A DNA stretch of 64,000 nucleotides from Isoetes taiwanensis (taxonomy: Eukaryota; Streptophyta; Lycopodiopsida; Isoetales; Isoetaceae), in assembly GCA_021234155.1 (NCBI GenBank), contig JAJEKV010000590.1, positions 1-64,000 of the forward strand, given 5' to 3'. The notes under the pieces were generated by a model, which was given only the letters and a program-made list of their open reading frames with translations, did no database searches and was not told the DNA's origin. The position numbers and the translations under genes are program-made. Below are positions 44,584 through 56,812 of the stretch, one piece after another; within the stretch, counting starts at the first letter, position 1, and every line of letters starts with the position of its first letter.

Positions 44584-46557
44584 CAAGCCTCGCTTCGAAC
44601 TCTATCAGATATGCGCAGCGCCTTCACCTTGCCCAAGATATCATTTTCAAAGAGGTCGTGGAAGAATGCTTTGAGCTTTGTGTGAAATACGCCAGACAAC
44701 CAAATCTGGCCTATCATGTGGTCGTTGTCCGTAGCAGGTTGTGTCTAATCTCTACCCAATTTGGGTTGGACGAATGTTACAAAGAGGTCAGCTTTGCCAA
44801 ATCTTCTGGATCAAGGCCATCAATCCCGGTAGTTCTCGTTGCATTGCTCTCTGCTTCCATTGTATGAAGAAGGAAGGATGACCAGCTTGCCGGATCTTAA
44901 ACCTCTTTGTTCTCACTCGCGGATCTATGTAGTCAATGAGACCTTGGTATAACTCTACCGCAACTTCCTTTGATTTTGTTTGATCCAGCTTTTTAGATTG
45001 TTTGCTTCCACTCTTGAGTACACATCAACAATGAATTGTTGTGTTAGCTTGCCTCATGAAAGCAATGGGTTCCACCTTTGCTCCTTATTGCCACCGATAA
45101 TTGTAGAATTGAAACATAGTCACGCATTCTCGCTTGTTAGAAGACGCCGATGCAGAGTTTTTTCGCCTTCTTGATTCCTATGCTCCAGCCCTGGTCACCA
45201 AAGGGAAAGAGAATGGGGTAAACTAAGGGATCAAGATTTGGGTTTGTGATTGGAATCTTCTTGAGGCCAGCCAATTTTTTGATGTATGCGATGTCCCTAT
45301 CGAATGGTGGCTCTCCGCCCCGCATTGACAAATATTATCGCAACTTCATTTGAGCATGCCGGATTGTATCTCCTAAGGTCCGTGTTTCGAGAAACATTGA
45401 AGTACATCCCGATGTCTTTCACGCCTTCACCGAACGTTGTGCCCGGTTTTTTTTCTACCTCGCATCATCATGAGAGCTGATGCATAGGGGTTAACGCTAT
45501 GTAGCTCTAAGATCCAATTCTTTGAGTAGGTCACTATCGCAATTTACATTCTCGAGGATTTTGGGTCCGTGGTTTCATGTGCATAGTCAAAGATCTAGAA
45601 TGTAGAGCCGGGAGTATGTTGCGGGCGGGAATTATCTAAGATGAGCTGGTCCTACCCTATGATAGGTTTGTCCTTGATCTTGAAACAATACGGTCCGTGG
45701 TCCTTCAAATTGCTCGATGTTGGCGCCAAAGGAAGCAAAGGCGCAGAGCACTATTGTATGCCCTAATGTGTTGGTGGAAGTTAGTGCTTTTGGGTGCCGG
45801 GTGGCTCAATAATCTCTCAATTAGATGGGGCATTGGTTGTAGAGGTTCCAACATGAAGTTTTGATTTGTCCATCATGATTAGCCAGCTCGCATCCATCGC
45901 CCTTGAACGACAATGCACCAACGCCGCCTATGCATTCCCTATTGAACGGCCCAATTTGGTGTCGTTTCTACTTGTGTGACTTCAAGTGTCCTTGCTATTC
46001 TGTATGTAGGTGGACGGGCTCTCCTGGTTTTGGCTGGTATTGTGCAAGTTCACAAGTCTCTCTTGATGCTCTTCTTCTTCGCTTCGCGGACAACCATTTG
46101 GTTTTCCTTTTGGCGCCTATATTGGGCGCCTTTGGCCAATCTTTTGTCGGTGTTGTTCTTCCTTGAGGTTTCAGAAAATTTTGTTGCAATTTCCTTTTCT
46201 TGTAATACTCTTCGTTTTTCCAATCGAGCTTCACGCCGCCCCGAGGTGTCTCTGCACTACATGCCGATATTGTGCAAGTCCGCCCAATCTTTGATGATGG
46301 TCCCTTCTCGCTTCGTTTTTTGTTGATGTTGCTCTTCTATTTCTATGGCATGCTTGCTTTCTTTTTTCCGTAATACCTCTTCGCTTCCAACCGAAGCTTC
46401 ACGCCCCGAGGAGGTGTCTCTCAGAGCTCGCTTCTCTTTGTAATTAATTCTCGCGACCTGCAAGCCTTCTTTCTCTCCTCCGCCATTGCAAATTAGATGT
46501 CAAAATGATGTCAAGTTTAATGAGCATTTGCTCCTTCACAATTGTTTTATAGCTATT

Positions 46558-46688
46558 TAAAAGGAAAAAGGCAAAAGGTGTTATTTCCCTTTTGCCTTTT
46601 TAAAGGGTAAAAGGCAAAAGGTGTTGTTTCCCCTTTTGCCTTTTTAAAGGGAAAAGGCAAAAAGGTGTTGTTTCCCTTTTGCCTTTTT
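46558..46688. repeat. Three tandem hairpin units of about 44 bp
   Basis: Each unit contains AAAGGCAAAAGG and its reverse complement CCTTTTGCCTTT separated by about 9 bp. Weaker copies lie at about 46730-46760 and 46890-46925. Confidence 0.9.
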
Positions 46689-48514
46689 AAACATAGCCAA
46701 AAGAATTTTGTGTTTTTGTACGTAGCTAAAGGAAAAGGGCAAACCGGTGTTTTTCGGCCTTTGTAATGGCACATACCGTGATTTTAATGCCACTTCGAGG
46801 TGCAAAGTCCTAGAGGGGTTAGTTGTGTGTTCCTTAAAGAATCGCCTAAACCTCCCTCCTAAACCTGAGGATCATCTATACCGACTAAAAAGGTAAAAGA
46901 CAAAAAGGTTGGCCTTTTTAAAGGTAGACTTTCTTTGCCTTCTTGATGTAAAGCATTTAAATTGGTTTAAGGGGTTGTTCTAAGGATTTTCACGTTTGAG
47001 AGATAGAGTGATTGTTTGTCATAATGTTTTCTTCTTGTCATTACTTCTTGTCATAATGTTTCTCTTGATAGTGCCGCTTCGCTTAATATCGAAATGTATT
47101 GATGAGAGAGCATTCAACTATACAAAGAATAAGAAGTTCACATGACAATGTAATCAAGATAGAGAAATATTATGACAAACCAAGTATTTCCATGTGATCA
47201 AAAAGGAAGTTTAGGTGATGTTGTGATGCCAAACATCGTGCCTTTACCTATATGTTCCAATAACAATTTATCAGCCTATAACTAATCTATTGCTAAAAAG
47301 TGCTTTGAACTGGTAAAGTATCATACCACATTTGTAGGTTGAACCCCGATCCAACGCCCAAGATGGCAACACCACCTATACATCAACCCGAGACAAAGAC
47401 AATAAGGATAAAAACTTCAGACAATTGAAAGAAATGAAATAATGAAATAGGCTTGAAGGAATGGTTACCAAACTATTTAAATGTTCAATTTCTTTGGCAA
47501 GTTCCTTTAGTTTATTGTCCGCACCGCCACGCCTTAATGACTCCGCTACCAAAGAGCCCAATCGCTTTTGTCCGCAAGTTCAATTTCCCCACCTCGTAAT
47601 CGACATATACTTTTATGGTCCACATTTTTGCAAGATCAACAAATGAGTCCTCACCTCACATAATGGATTGTCATTTGAAAATCTACCAAGCAGAAGTTGC
47701 TACAGATGCATGCATGTTCGCAGATGGTTTGCATCCTTATTGGATGTCAATTTCGCCATATCTTGGTGACGCAGACTCAGACTTCATCCCGCATTGACGT
47801 AAAGTAGAACATAAGCTACTAATTGTTGCAGTACCGCAAAGAGAGAGAACACCTTTAATCGTTGTATTTTGTTGGTATTTGTTGTTTTATCACAACATGC
47901 CACGATGTTATCTACGATGTTTGCCGGTATTGAAGAAATGTAAGTTTGGAATCACTTCAGATGGAACATGTCTCGCTTTCCATTTGCAATATCCACTAAT
48001 GCCATGATAACTTGCCTCGCATGGATAGGTTTATTATCGAGGTCTGTAGTATTTGGGCTATAAATGTGACATGCATACCCAAGTGTTAGCTGCCCCTTTA
48101 AGACGATCACCTTTCGCACCGGACCGATGACCATTGCCTATCCCAACAAAGAAATGACAAAGAGGCCACTTCATTAGCATACATTATCTCAGAACCATAA
48201 AAGAAATGAAAGATTAGGCATTATGAGACCTCTCAACCCACAACAAAACAAACATAAAAAAATAAACAAAGAGCTAGATAAGGCTAGACTTGTCGCAGCC
48301 TATGGCGCTTTGCAAGTCCAATTCTCACGCCATATATTTAGGTTTGTCCAGCCTAGCTCCATGTAAGTATGACATGCTTAAGCAGAGATATACTCGCCAA
48401 GATGGGGTAAGGCTATAAATCATGGCCCCGATACTATGCACAATGTAATGCTAGCAAGTGGATGTCCATCCGAATGCCAAATGCTATTCTCTAGCAATTA
48501 AAATGAAAGCTCAT

Positions 48515-48562
48515 AATTGTTTATATTTGGAGCAAGAATTGTTTATATTTGGAGCAAGAAGA
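48515..48562. repeat. 23-bp tandem duplication
   Basis: TTGTTTATATTTGGAGCAAG is present twice in a row. Confidence 0.9.
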
Positions 48563-48722
48563 AAGTTTAATCATGGGTAAAGTTTGGCATCATCACATGG
48601 TAGTTATTAACCTATTCTTTTCGGGCCGCTCGTAAATAACATAGAATCAAAATAGAGGATGATGCAAGATGTCATACCTCTAAGGGAGGGTCTTGCCGGG
48701 AGTCATGGGCCCTCAAAAATCT

Positions 48723-49366
48723 ACATCTCCGTAACCTAACGCTTTGGAGAGATCTAACACCATCTACCGCTTGCCTCCTTAGGAAAGCTGGTCAAATAAA
48801 AATAAAAGCACACCCATAAGAACCTCGGGCATCGCCGAGCCGAGCCAAAGCCCAAGATTGGAAGCACTTAAACTTTTGAAAATGCATGGTCACCATCAGC
48901 TCTACAGCTATTAGGGCTGGTCTCGCGTGTTCCCTCAAGATGTTGCACATCGCCTCGAATCGATCCAAAGATATGGCCTCTTGTTTCTTTATTTTCCATT
49001 GGAAATTCACCGATGCGTATATATATATAGCAGATAATAGAATACATCTCCGTAACCTAACGCTTTGGAGAGATCTAACACCATCCGCCGCTTGCCTCCT
49101 TAGGAAAGCTGGTCAAATAAAATAAAAGCACACCCATAAGAACCTCGCGGCATCGCCGAGAGCCGAGCCAAAGCCCAAGATTGGAAGCACTTAAACTTTG
49201 AAAATGCATGGTCACCATCAGCTCTACAGCTAAAAGGGCTGGTCTCTAAGGTGTTCCTCAAGATGTTGCACATCGCCTCGAACCGGATCCAAAGATATGG
49301 CCTCTTGTTTTTTATTTTCCATTGGAAATTCACCGATGCGTATATATATATAGCGTGATAATAGAA
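48723..49366. repeat. 321-bp tandem duplication
   Basis: Two adjacent copies start with ACATCTCCGTAACC at about 48723 and 49044, over 90% identical by eye. Both carry a minus-strand frame (48792-49010 and 49100-49333) starting MNFQWKIK and containing FEAMCNIL and FKCFQSWALARL, with indels between copies. This may be a captured host exon; the family is not recognised. Confidence 0.85.
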
Positions 49367-49801
49367 TCCACCGGAAGCTCTTTCACAAGCAAAGAGCTAA
49401 GACCCGGAATGGAAAAGATATAACCCCCTCCGCCTCCGGCCATAGCCAACCCTTTCGAGCTCTCCGGGCGTTTCTACTTTGGCGGCGGCGCCGGGCTAAA
49501 ATGGTAAGCAAAATCGGTCGAAAGGTGGTCCCAGCTTCAATCCGAGCACACATTAGTCGGAATCGCTGCCCCCAAACCGACCCATCCGCTTTTCGGCAAA
49601 TCGACTCCAAAGATGCCGGACTTGGGGAGGAAGCGGATTTTTAGGAGGAGCCAAATTTAGGTTAACGATAGGACCTTTTTTTTAAAAAAAAGAAGGGGCC
49701 ACTTTTTAGCCAGCCGGATTATTTACTCCTCAATCCTCACCATTCAAATTAGGGCGTGATCCAAATCCGTGAATTACAAAGAAAACATTATAATATAGGA
49801 T

Positions 49802-49875
49802 GGTTTTGTGGTGTAGTTGGTTATCACGCCAAGCCTAACACATCAAGGTCTTTGGTTCAAGTCCGGGCAAAGCCA
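49802..49875 (+). pseudogene. tRNA-Val pseudogene at Helitron E boundary
   Basis: 74 nt; acceptor, A box and T arm are good; the anticodon arm is shifted. Its leader is separated by Helitron E, which ends 1 nt upstream of G1. Confidence 0.7.
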
Positions 49876-50186
49876 TGTAACAATTGTGTATAATGTGTCA
49901 ATTTAATCGCTTTTAAACTTTTACATTTCTTATGATAATGCTCATAAGCAATTGTATTATCTTGATTTCTTCCACGATCTCAAACAAGGTAGGTTTTTAC
50001 TTGGCGCAAAAACATATCAATCAATCACTTTTCATATTGTGGAAACATAGGAAAGCTTTTTACACAATAGGGAAACTGGAATGCCAATATAACTTGGTTG
50101 GATTCCATAATTGATCTTTTAAAACTGAGTAATTTCAGAAAGAATTATTTGCATATTCTTAATTATTGAATCAATTAAATTTGAAT

Positions 50187-50262
50187 TGGTTTTGCCCTGC
50201 ATTTGAACTAGAGACCTTCATTGGTGTGAGACCGACATGATAGCCAACTACACCACAAAACC
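50187..50262 (-). pseudogene. tRNA-Val(CAC) pseudogene
   Basis: 76 nt; the CAC loop is kept; stems are disturbed by indels. Confidence 0.65.
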
Positions 50263-50411
50263 ATTGCATAAGTAAAAACAGCTAATACTCTTGACATATA
50301 TCATGAGAGCAGCTCGAATTTGGCGCATAATGGTACTGGAATTGTTGGGTTTTGTCTTGAACACATTGGCCTATTCTCCAATTGAGATAAAAGAATGTCT
50401 TTACTCAATAT

Positions 50412-50486
50412 GGTTTTGTGGTGTAGTTGGTTATCACATCCGTCTAACACAATCAAGGTCTCCGTTTCAAGTCAAGGGCAAAGCCA
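50412..50486 (+). pseudogene. tRNA-Val(AAC) pseudogene
   Basis: 75 nt; the AAC loop is kept; the T arm and anticodon stem are altered. Confidence 0.65.
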
Positions 50487-50816
50487 TGTAAAACAATTGT
50501 GTATAATGTGTCAATTTAATCGCTTTTAAACTTTTTACATTTCTTATGATAATACCCATAAGCAATTGTATTATCTTGATTTCTTCCACTATCTCAAACA
50601 AGGTGTTGGTTTTACTTACGCAAAAACATATCAATCAATCACTTTTCATATTGTGGAAACATAGGAAAGCTTTTCCAAGTTTGTACTAGACACAATAGGG
50701 AACTGGAATGCCAATATAACTTGGTTGGATTCCATAATTGATCTTTTAAAACTGAGTAATTTCAGAAAGAATTATTTGCATATCCTTAATTATTATTGAA
50801 TCAACTAAATTTGAAT

Positions 50817-50890
50817 TGGTTTTGCCTAGATTTGAACTGGAGACCTTCAGTGTGTGAGACTGACGTGATAGCCAACTACACCACAAAACC
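50817..50890 (-). tRNA. tRNA-Val(CAC), one T-stem mismatch
   Basis: 74 nt; consensus apart from one C-A mismatch in the T stem. Confidence 0.82.
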
Positions 50891-51022
50891 ATTGCATAAG
50901 TAAAAACAGCTAATACTCTTGACATATATCATGAGAGCAGCTCGAACTGGAATTGCTGGGTTTTGTCTTGAACACATTGGCCTATTCCCCAATTGAGGTA
51001 GAAGAATGTCTTTACTCAATAT

Positions 51023-51096
51023 GGTTTTGTGGTGTAGTTGGTTATCACATCTGTCTAACACATTGAAGGTCTCCGGTTCAAGTCCGGGCAAAGCCA
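51023..51096 (+). tRNA. tRNA-Val(AAC), mild stem decay
   Basis: 74 nt; T-T at pair 29-41 and G-T at 30-40; all other arms consensus. Confidence 0.78.
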
Positions 51097-51300
51097 TGTA
51101 ACAATTGTGTATAATGTGTCAATTTTAAAAAGCCGGGCAAAGCCATGTAACAATTGTGTATAATGTGTCAATTTAATTGCTTTTAAACTTTTACATTTCT
51201 TATGATAATACCCATAAGCAATTGTATTATCTTGATTTCTTCCACGATCTCAAACAAGGTATTGGTTTTTACTTGGCGCAAAAACATATCAATCAATCAC

Positions 51301-52558
51301 AAGTCGTATTTAATTAAAGTGGGACTCATTCCATTCCCACTTTTTTTCGGAACTCTGTCATTTTACACAAAAAGGAGCACCCCGACCCGAAAACTGTCCT
51401 TAATTCGAATTTTTGTCTGTTACTGTGCATCCAAGCTTTCTCCCAGTTTTCTTGGATAGCGAGTCGAGTCCCTGTTTTGGGGCTTATTTGTCATTGAAAA
51501 TAAGAGTTTTTCGCGTGAGGGTGAATTCCTTTACCAAGACATTTTGGCTCTATTTTCTTAGGTGGGTAAACAAGAGATCACAAATTCCAACAAAAATTAA
51601 GCAAATTGTTTACTTAATCACCATAAAATACTAGTTTTGAGATACCTTATATTTATAAATGGGCTCATTACAATATATATTACAAAGGTGTTTAACCATA
51701 GTGGTTTTATTATCACAATGATTACACCCTCTTCACACGTGAACCACCTAGTGCAAACGGCTGGTGGAGCTCGGGCCCAAGTCACGGAAAGCAACTTACA
51801 TACTGATAAAAATTTTGTATGAGGAGTTCCTTCATAGGCCACGGCTTGTATGTCCAACCGATGTCACCACCCTCTTCTCGGCATCTTTCTTCAATGAATC
51901 GGTCTTTTCATTGCTCCCAAAAGCATGTACTATCTCGGGTGGAGATAAGGACCGAAAAAAGACAAAATCAAGTTAGTCAAGTGATGCTACAGTAAAAACA
52001 ATTAAAATAAAACACGCTTTTTAGGGCCATTTTGGGAAAATATTAAAGAGAGCCTTTCACTGCGAAAGAGAAAGGCGAAGCCTCAAAGCCAAAAAAACGC
52101 GAGTTTTAGGGGGGAGATCTTTTTGAAGTCGAGAAAGGGTACCAAAGTTTAAAAAACGCAGGTTTTAGGGCATATTCTCTAATCGCCGAATCGAGAAAGG
52201 CAGCTCAAAGCCAAAAACCTTGAGCTAGACCTTCAACTATGATGAGAGAAAGGCGTGAAAAAAAAGGCAATTTCAAGGGGCCAAAGATTATTTTTGCGGA
52301 GCATCATTTTATCTATCTATCCATCTAATTTTCCACCATAGTTTATTATTCTATCACACCATAGTTTATTGTTTTTCTCACAACACATTAGTATTTAGCA
52401 CACATTAGTATTTAACAATTGTTTTTATACTAGCACACATTAGCATTTTTATTCTAGCACACCCTAATTAGCACACATTAGTACTTTATACTACGACAAT
52501 TTCATAATACACGCATTAGCATACTAGCACACGCTCCATACAAAGCAATATATAGTTA
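51301..52558. other. Unassigned repetitive sequence, no gene seen
   Basis: Not array sequence. 52068-52225 has three imperfect copies of a GAGAAAGG...CAAAGCCAAAAA...GTTTTAGG pattern. 52378-52545 has scattered AGCACACATTAG repeats, which continue in part right of Helitron F (63283-63295). Probably the interior of another transposon; no terminus was identified. Confidence 0.5.
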
Positions 52559-55500
52559 CTAGTAATGGTGCCCAGCGTTGCTGGCATAAGTTAAGAACGT
52601 GTAAATAATGTTTAAGAGAATGTAAGATGCCATATAATGGATGGTTTTACCTCAGTATTCCTTCCTTGATCAATAAGCATCTTTAGCACTCATGTGAAGC
52701 ATCATCCTAGAATAGTTTTTAAAAACATAGTCTATTTCACAAGGCACCCAAAGATTTAACTATCATAGATAACCACTACAAAACCACTATGATAGTGGTT
52801 TTCCATGCAAAAATAATTTTCCTTAATAAAATCCACCTATTATAGTGGTTTTTAGAATGGAACTATGGTTTTGCATGCTAGTTTGTACTCTTATGTGGTT
52901 AATTGAGAGTGATGAAGGTTTTTATCCAGGTCTTTGCTACGAGTTTGGCATGTCATAGTGGTTAATTATGCAATTTGCAACATTGAGAGTAAGAAAGTAA
53001 TGCTTAATAGTTTTTTTTATACATGTAGATGGTTTTGGGAGTGGTTTTAACTGACAATACTCCAATGTTCATATATATATATGGTTTAACAAAGTCCTTC
53101 TATTTGTGAGTTTTCATTTGGATTCCTTTAAGCAAGCACGGCTTGCCAAAATGTTAGTGGTTTTTTACTGGAAATACTATAATGTTTCTAGACATAGTTT
53201 AACAATGTCTTTTTATTTGAGGTTTTTCATCGTAATTTTTTAAGCTAACATGAGTTGTCAAATTGTTAGTGGCTTTTAACATGGTTTGGTACTTTCCTAT
53301 TGAGAAAGAATGCTAGTGGTTTTTTGTTAAGGAAGACATGGTTAGTACATGGTTTTACATCTAATTTCCTAGGGTAATATGATTCTAAACTTCTTAATGG
53401 TTTTTTACATGATTTTGTTGGTCGATCTTTGTAATGTAGTAGCTAACATGGTCTATGGTCGAGTTTTTTTTTTTTTTGTTTTATGGTATTTTATAGTGGT
53501 ATTATCCAATCTTAATGAGCATGTTTCTCGGAGGTATTAAGTACACCATTCATTCCCTACATACTAATATCAAGGATGTTGAGGGAAGAGAGTTATGAAT
53601 CAACATGTTGTTCACATCGTCATTTGTTGTAGTTGAATTCATTGCTAATAATCATTGTTGGAGAGCCTTTCCCATGCCAGGCACGTCCACTCTCCCCGGG
53701 CGAAATGGGCAATCTTTCCTATATCAAATGGGGACTTTTTGCATTGCAACCTTGCAAGACTCTAGAAGATTTAATCACAAAGAAGTTTCCAAGGTAGTCG
53801 TTCGGGCTACATGCCTCCATGAGATCGTGGTGCCAAATCCCGGTGGAATCCGGCGCCTACCGTGAACTTTCAAAGATCGTGGTCATGGTCGAATCGCTTC
53901 ATTGGAGCAGAGTGGCAATGCATAGTGCAATAGTGGCATACAAGGTGACACGGGCGATATGAAACTATAAATGATGAGGTGGCATAAAAAGAACAAGCAA
54001 ACTTTTTTATGAGAGAAAGTGATTATATGCAAAAATTAATTGATGACATGGCATGAGTATGGTGAGATGGCAAAGATGAGTGGTGAGGTGGCAAATATAT
54101 GAAGGGGTGGAACAATGAAGAATGTGCATAGACAAATTGGCAACTTTTTAAAAGCATATTTTTCCATGGTGATATGGCATTTTTTTTGGATGTGTGGCAT
54201 GTCACATGATGATTAAGCATTTTATGCACTTTAGATAGAAAATGACTAGGCCAAACTTTGAAAAAGGATTTTTGACTGGGATAAGTAGGTTATTAATAGT
54301 CGCAAGTTAAGTGACATGGAATATGAGGCTCTAGGGTAATGCCGACATCCCGAGTTCTTTAGCCAATTTAAGTTTTGAGGTGGGTAAATCACACGTCCAT
54401 CACATTTTGACTTGCACCCGTGGTCTTACCAAACAATAGTGTCATATCAAAAATTTAATTATCATGTATTCAATGCACCTCTATTGCATCGTCCGTTCAT
54501 CTGCACCATCTCTCTCCCCACCACATAGCAAGGCAACGCAACCATGCAAACCAAATATTCTATGGCTTATCATATCCAAATTAAATCTATTCCTTCAAAT
54601 GCCCTTTGCCCCTCTATCCTAAGGGTTCCCTACACGTGCCACAACCTGGCCTTCTCATCATTTTTTTAGAAGAAGGGGGAAGGGGCATTACCTTGAACAT
54701 ACAACAAAATAAATTAGAAAGATATAAAATCCAACAGTGAACTACATGTCTCACAACACAGACACACACATATGCAATGTTATGAAGGTTATATTTTGTT
54801 CATTGTTATATTTGACAAATGGTCCGTTCCGACACTATCTAAACATTTTACATCATATTTTATATGCTCAAATATATTTTATGTTCTTAACGAATATAGT
54901 TGATGCTTTTCTTTCTTGTCGATAGGGTGTCTATTCCTTTCATCTGTTGATTGCTCCACAAGATAGCACCTACGTAATCAACCAAATCCTTTTATTTTGC
55001 ATGCCCAATTGAAAGGTTTTATGATGCTTCCTATATGATTTAATATACCCTCACTTTTGTTTCTTTTTCTTCTCTTAATGAAGGAATTTTAGGTAAGAGG
55101 TATGAGAGACAAATACATGTTTTGATGTTTAAGCATTCAAATAATAAAAGCACCAGACGGACTTGTTATACTATAAGATGCATTTCCAAGATGATTGAAA
55201 CTAAAGTTGCTGCACAAACCAAAGCATAATTGTTCTATATTGTATTTTAACCTGATCAGCTATGGCACACATTCCACATGTTATCGGACCCTTCTCCCTC
55301 AACTACCTTTGAAGGAATTCCTAGCCAACCTGATGGATCTAATTTGATGCCCCTAATAGAGACCAATAGAATTACAAACATGGCATGAGGAGCTTAAGAA
55401 GTTATATACTAAGGTGTACATTCAATTAAAGGAAATGCATGGAGCGATTAACAGAGAGATAAAAATGAAGCACCATGTCTGCCTGGATGGATTTAACTCC

Positions 55501-56155
55501 AGGCATAAGCATGCTAAGAAGATTGATTCGCATGGATTCAAGGTAACGGTGGTCCAATCGGGCTTGGCATCAAAGTAAAATGGCAATACCCCAATCTTTT
55601 ATGCTCGTACTTATAGGATCGAAGATGCACATTCAGCACTGGCAGCATGACAAATGGGATTCTATGCCACGGTAAACACATCAAGCAATAAAACTAACAC
55701 CATAGTATGATTAATGCCCTAGTCTCACAAAGATCAGACGAATTACGGATTGAAATGCTGAGAAAACGATGCCGGTTTGCTAGTTTCTGGAGTTGCGCGA
55801 TACCAAAAGGCGTGATGGACGACTAATGCCTATAAAACGTTTAGGCCGATCGCGGATGGATATCCGGCATATTCCAGCATATACCCGAGATATTTCAACT
55901 TCCCCAATATAATCGAAGCGCTTGCCCTTAGGGGCAACCCAAAAACCCATAAGAAAACTTTCCAGAAGATCCCAATATACATTAACTTTGTCGAGAGATT
56001 TTCCCAGAAGATGCGCAACGCATGTCCTAGCCACTTTGGCTATGGCCATATGACTTGAACATAGCAAGACTCGTAGGGAAAGATACCCCGCCAAAAGTAG
56101 TAGAACATAGATTATCATGTTAGGTTAAAAATTATAAGTTGAGATTTAAAATAGG

Positions 56156-56812
56156 AAAAATTATAAAATTGCCCCTGTATTTTCCTCTAATTGTAAAAAT
56201 GCCCTAATATTTAGGGTAATTATCAAAATACCCTTTTTGTGCTTTTCACGGCAACATCAGTGTTGTCTCTTCTCTATTATGATCAAATTCCAACCATTTT
56301 CACCAGTTTGATGTCAAAAGGCAATTCCCTGATCATCGACAATGTGATTTGGATTAGCAATGGTGTCCTTTGCCAAAAAGATTCAAGGCTGAATAATATG
56401 ATTTGAAGCTTTAGAGTATGGGATTCTTTATCTTCTCTTCTCCCTTTTATCTTCTAGAGTGCCTTGCTTATGCAACACGCGAACGCTTGGCCAAGATAGT
56501 TGAGCTCCTTCCTCGCAACACCACCGCAGAGGATTTGATCTATCCAAAGCAATAAGGACCACAATCCGACCAATCGACTTTTAGGTAATCGCCAAAACCA
56601 TCTTAGGGTTAAAAACAAATCATATCGACTTATATGAATCATTGCAAATTTTGCTATTGATGCTTCCCGATGTACCGATATTACAACCGCAAGGCTAAAA
56701 CATATTCTATCAAGGGAAAGTACAAAAACGAAGGGCATTTTGATAATAATATAAAATACAAGGGTATTTTGACAATTATAGAAGAATATAGGAGCATTTT
56801 TACAATTTACCC
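56156..56812. mobile_element. 0.66-kb element with long terminal inverted repeats
   Basis: About 80-bp inverted repeats (56156-56238 and 56730-56812) agree at roughly 75% by eye, built on AATTGTAAAAATGCCC and TATCAAAATACCC words. It resembles a small Mutator-like or MITE-type element nested in the CACTA-like element. A 94-codon minus frame at 56454-56738 is unrecognised. Confidence 0.55.

Larger units (their letters stand above)
41826..46470 (-). pseudogene. Helitron Rep-helicase (RepHel) pseudogene
   Basis: Reading right to left: a Lys/Arg/Glu-rich N-terminus (46463-45995), then a GALSF-containing stretch near 45920, then the Rep nuclease. The Rep part shows FGKADLFVTF (near 44800), the HUH motif PHCHLL (44569-44583) and the two catalytic tyrosines of YIYKYIHKG (44147-44167). 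Next is the linker region VSPKDGERYYLRLL, in an open frame at 43509-44069. The Pif1-type helicase follows: Walker A (see separate entry), ADLLLKGAQTVHSAFKLPL, a Walker B region, FPIEFIN, the INKSQG motif (42022-42042) and HGQLYVAFSR near 41930. At least eight frame changes and several stops break it, so no full protein can be made. Family length is usually about 1400 residues or more; the remains span a comparable 4.6 kb. It would nick and unwind DNA for rolling-circle transposition. Confidence 0.93.
41633..49800 (-). mobile_element. Helitron E, carrying a decayed Rep/helicase
   Basis: 8.17 kb. On the minus strand it starts A|TCCTATATTATAATG at 49800 and ends with the perfect family hairpin, CCATTA and CTAG|T at 41633. 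The flanks rejoin as CAATA|TGGTTTTGTGG, the normal leader and start of tRNA-Val(AAC). It encodes the Rep/helicase remains at 41826-46470, close to its 3' end as is usual for autonomous Helitrons. The 5' third (46.5-49.8 kb) has no recognised gene but carries hairpin repeats and a 321-bp tandem duplication. It was probably autonomous once and is now dead. Confidence 0.93.
49801..51300 (-). repeat. Right arm of tRNA-Val array, last segment
   Basis: About 2.5 units in right-arm orientation, continuing the unit split by Helitron E. A 45-bp duplication of the AAC 3' end and trailer lies at 51131-51175. The array stops abruptly within the long spacer at about 51300 (CAATCAATCAC|AAGTCGTATTT). Confidence 0.93.

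Noticed and set aside
1-51300. Organellar DNA origin of the tRNA array
   Set aside because: The tRNAs have eukaryotic nuclear features (valine AAC and CAC anticodons, A/B boxes, CAA leaders) and lie among Helitrons.
51301-52558. LTR retrotransposon remnant
   Set aside because: No paired long terminal repeats, primer-binding site or polymerase motifs could be found.
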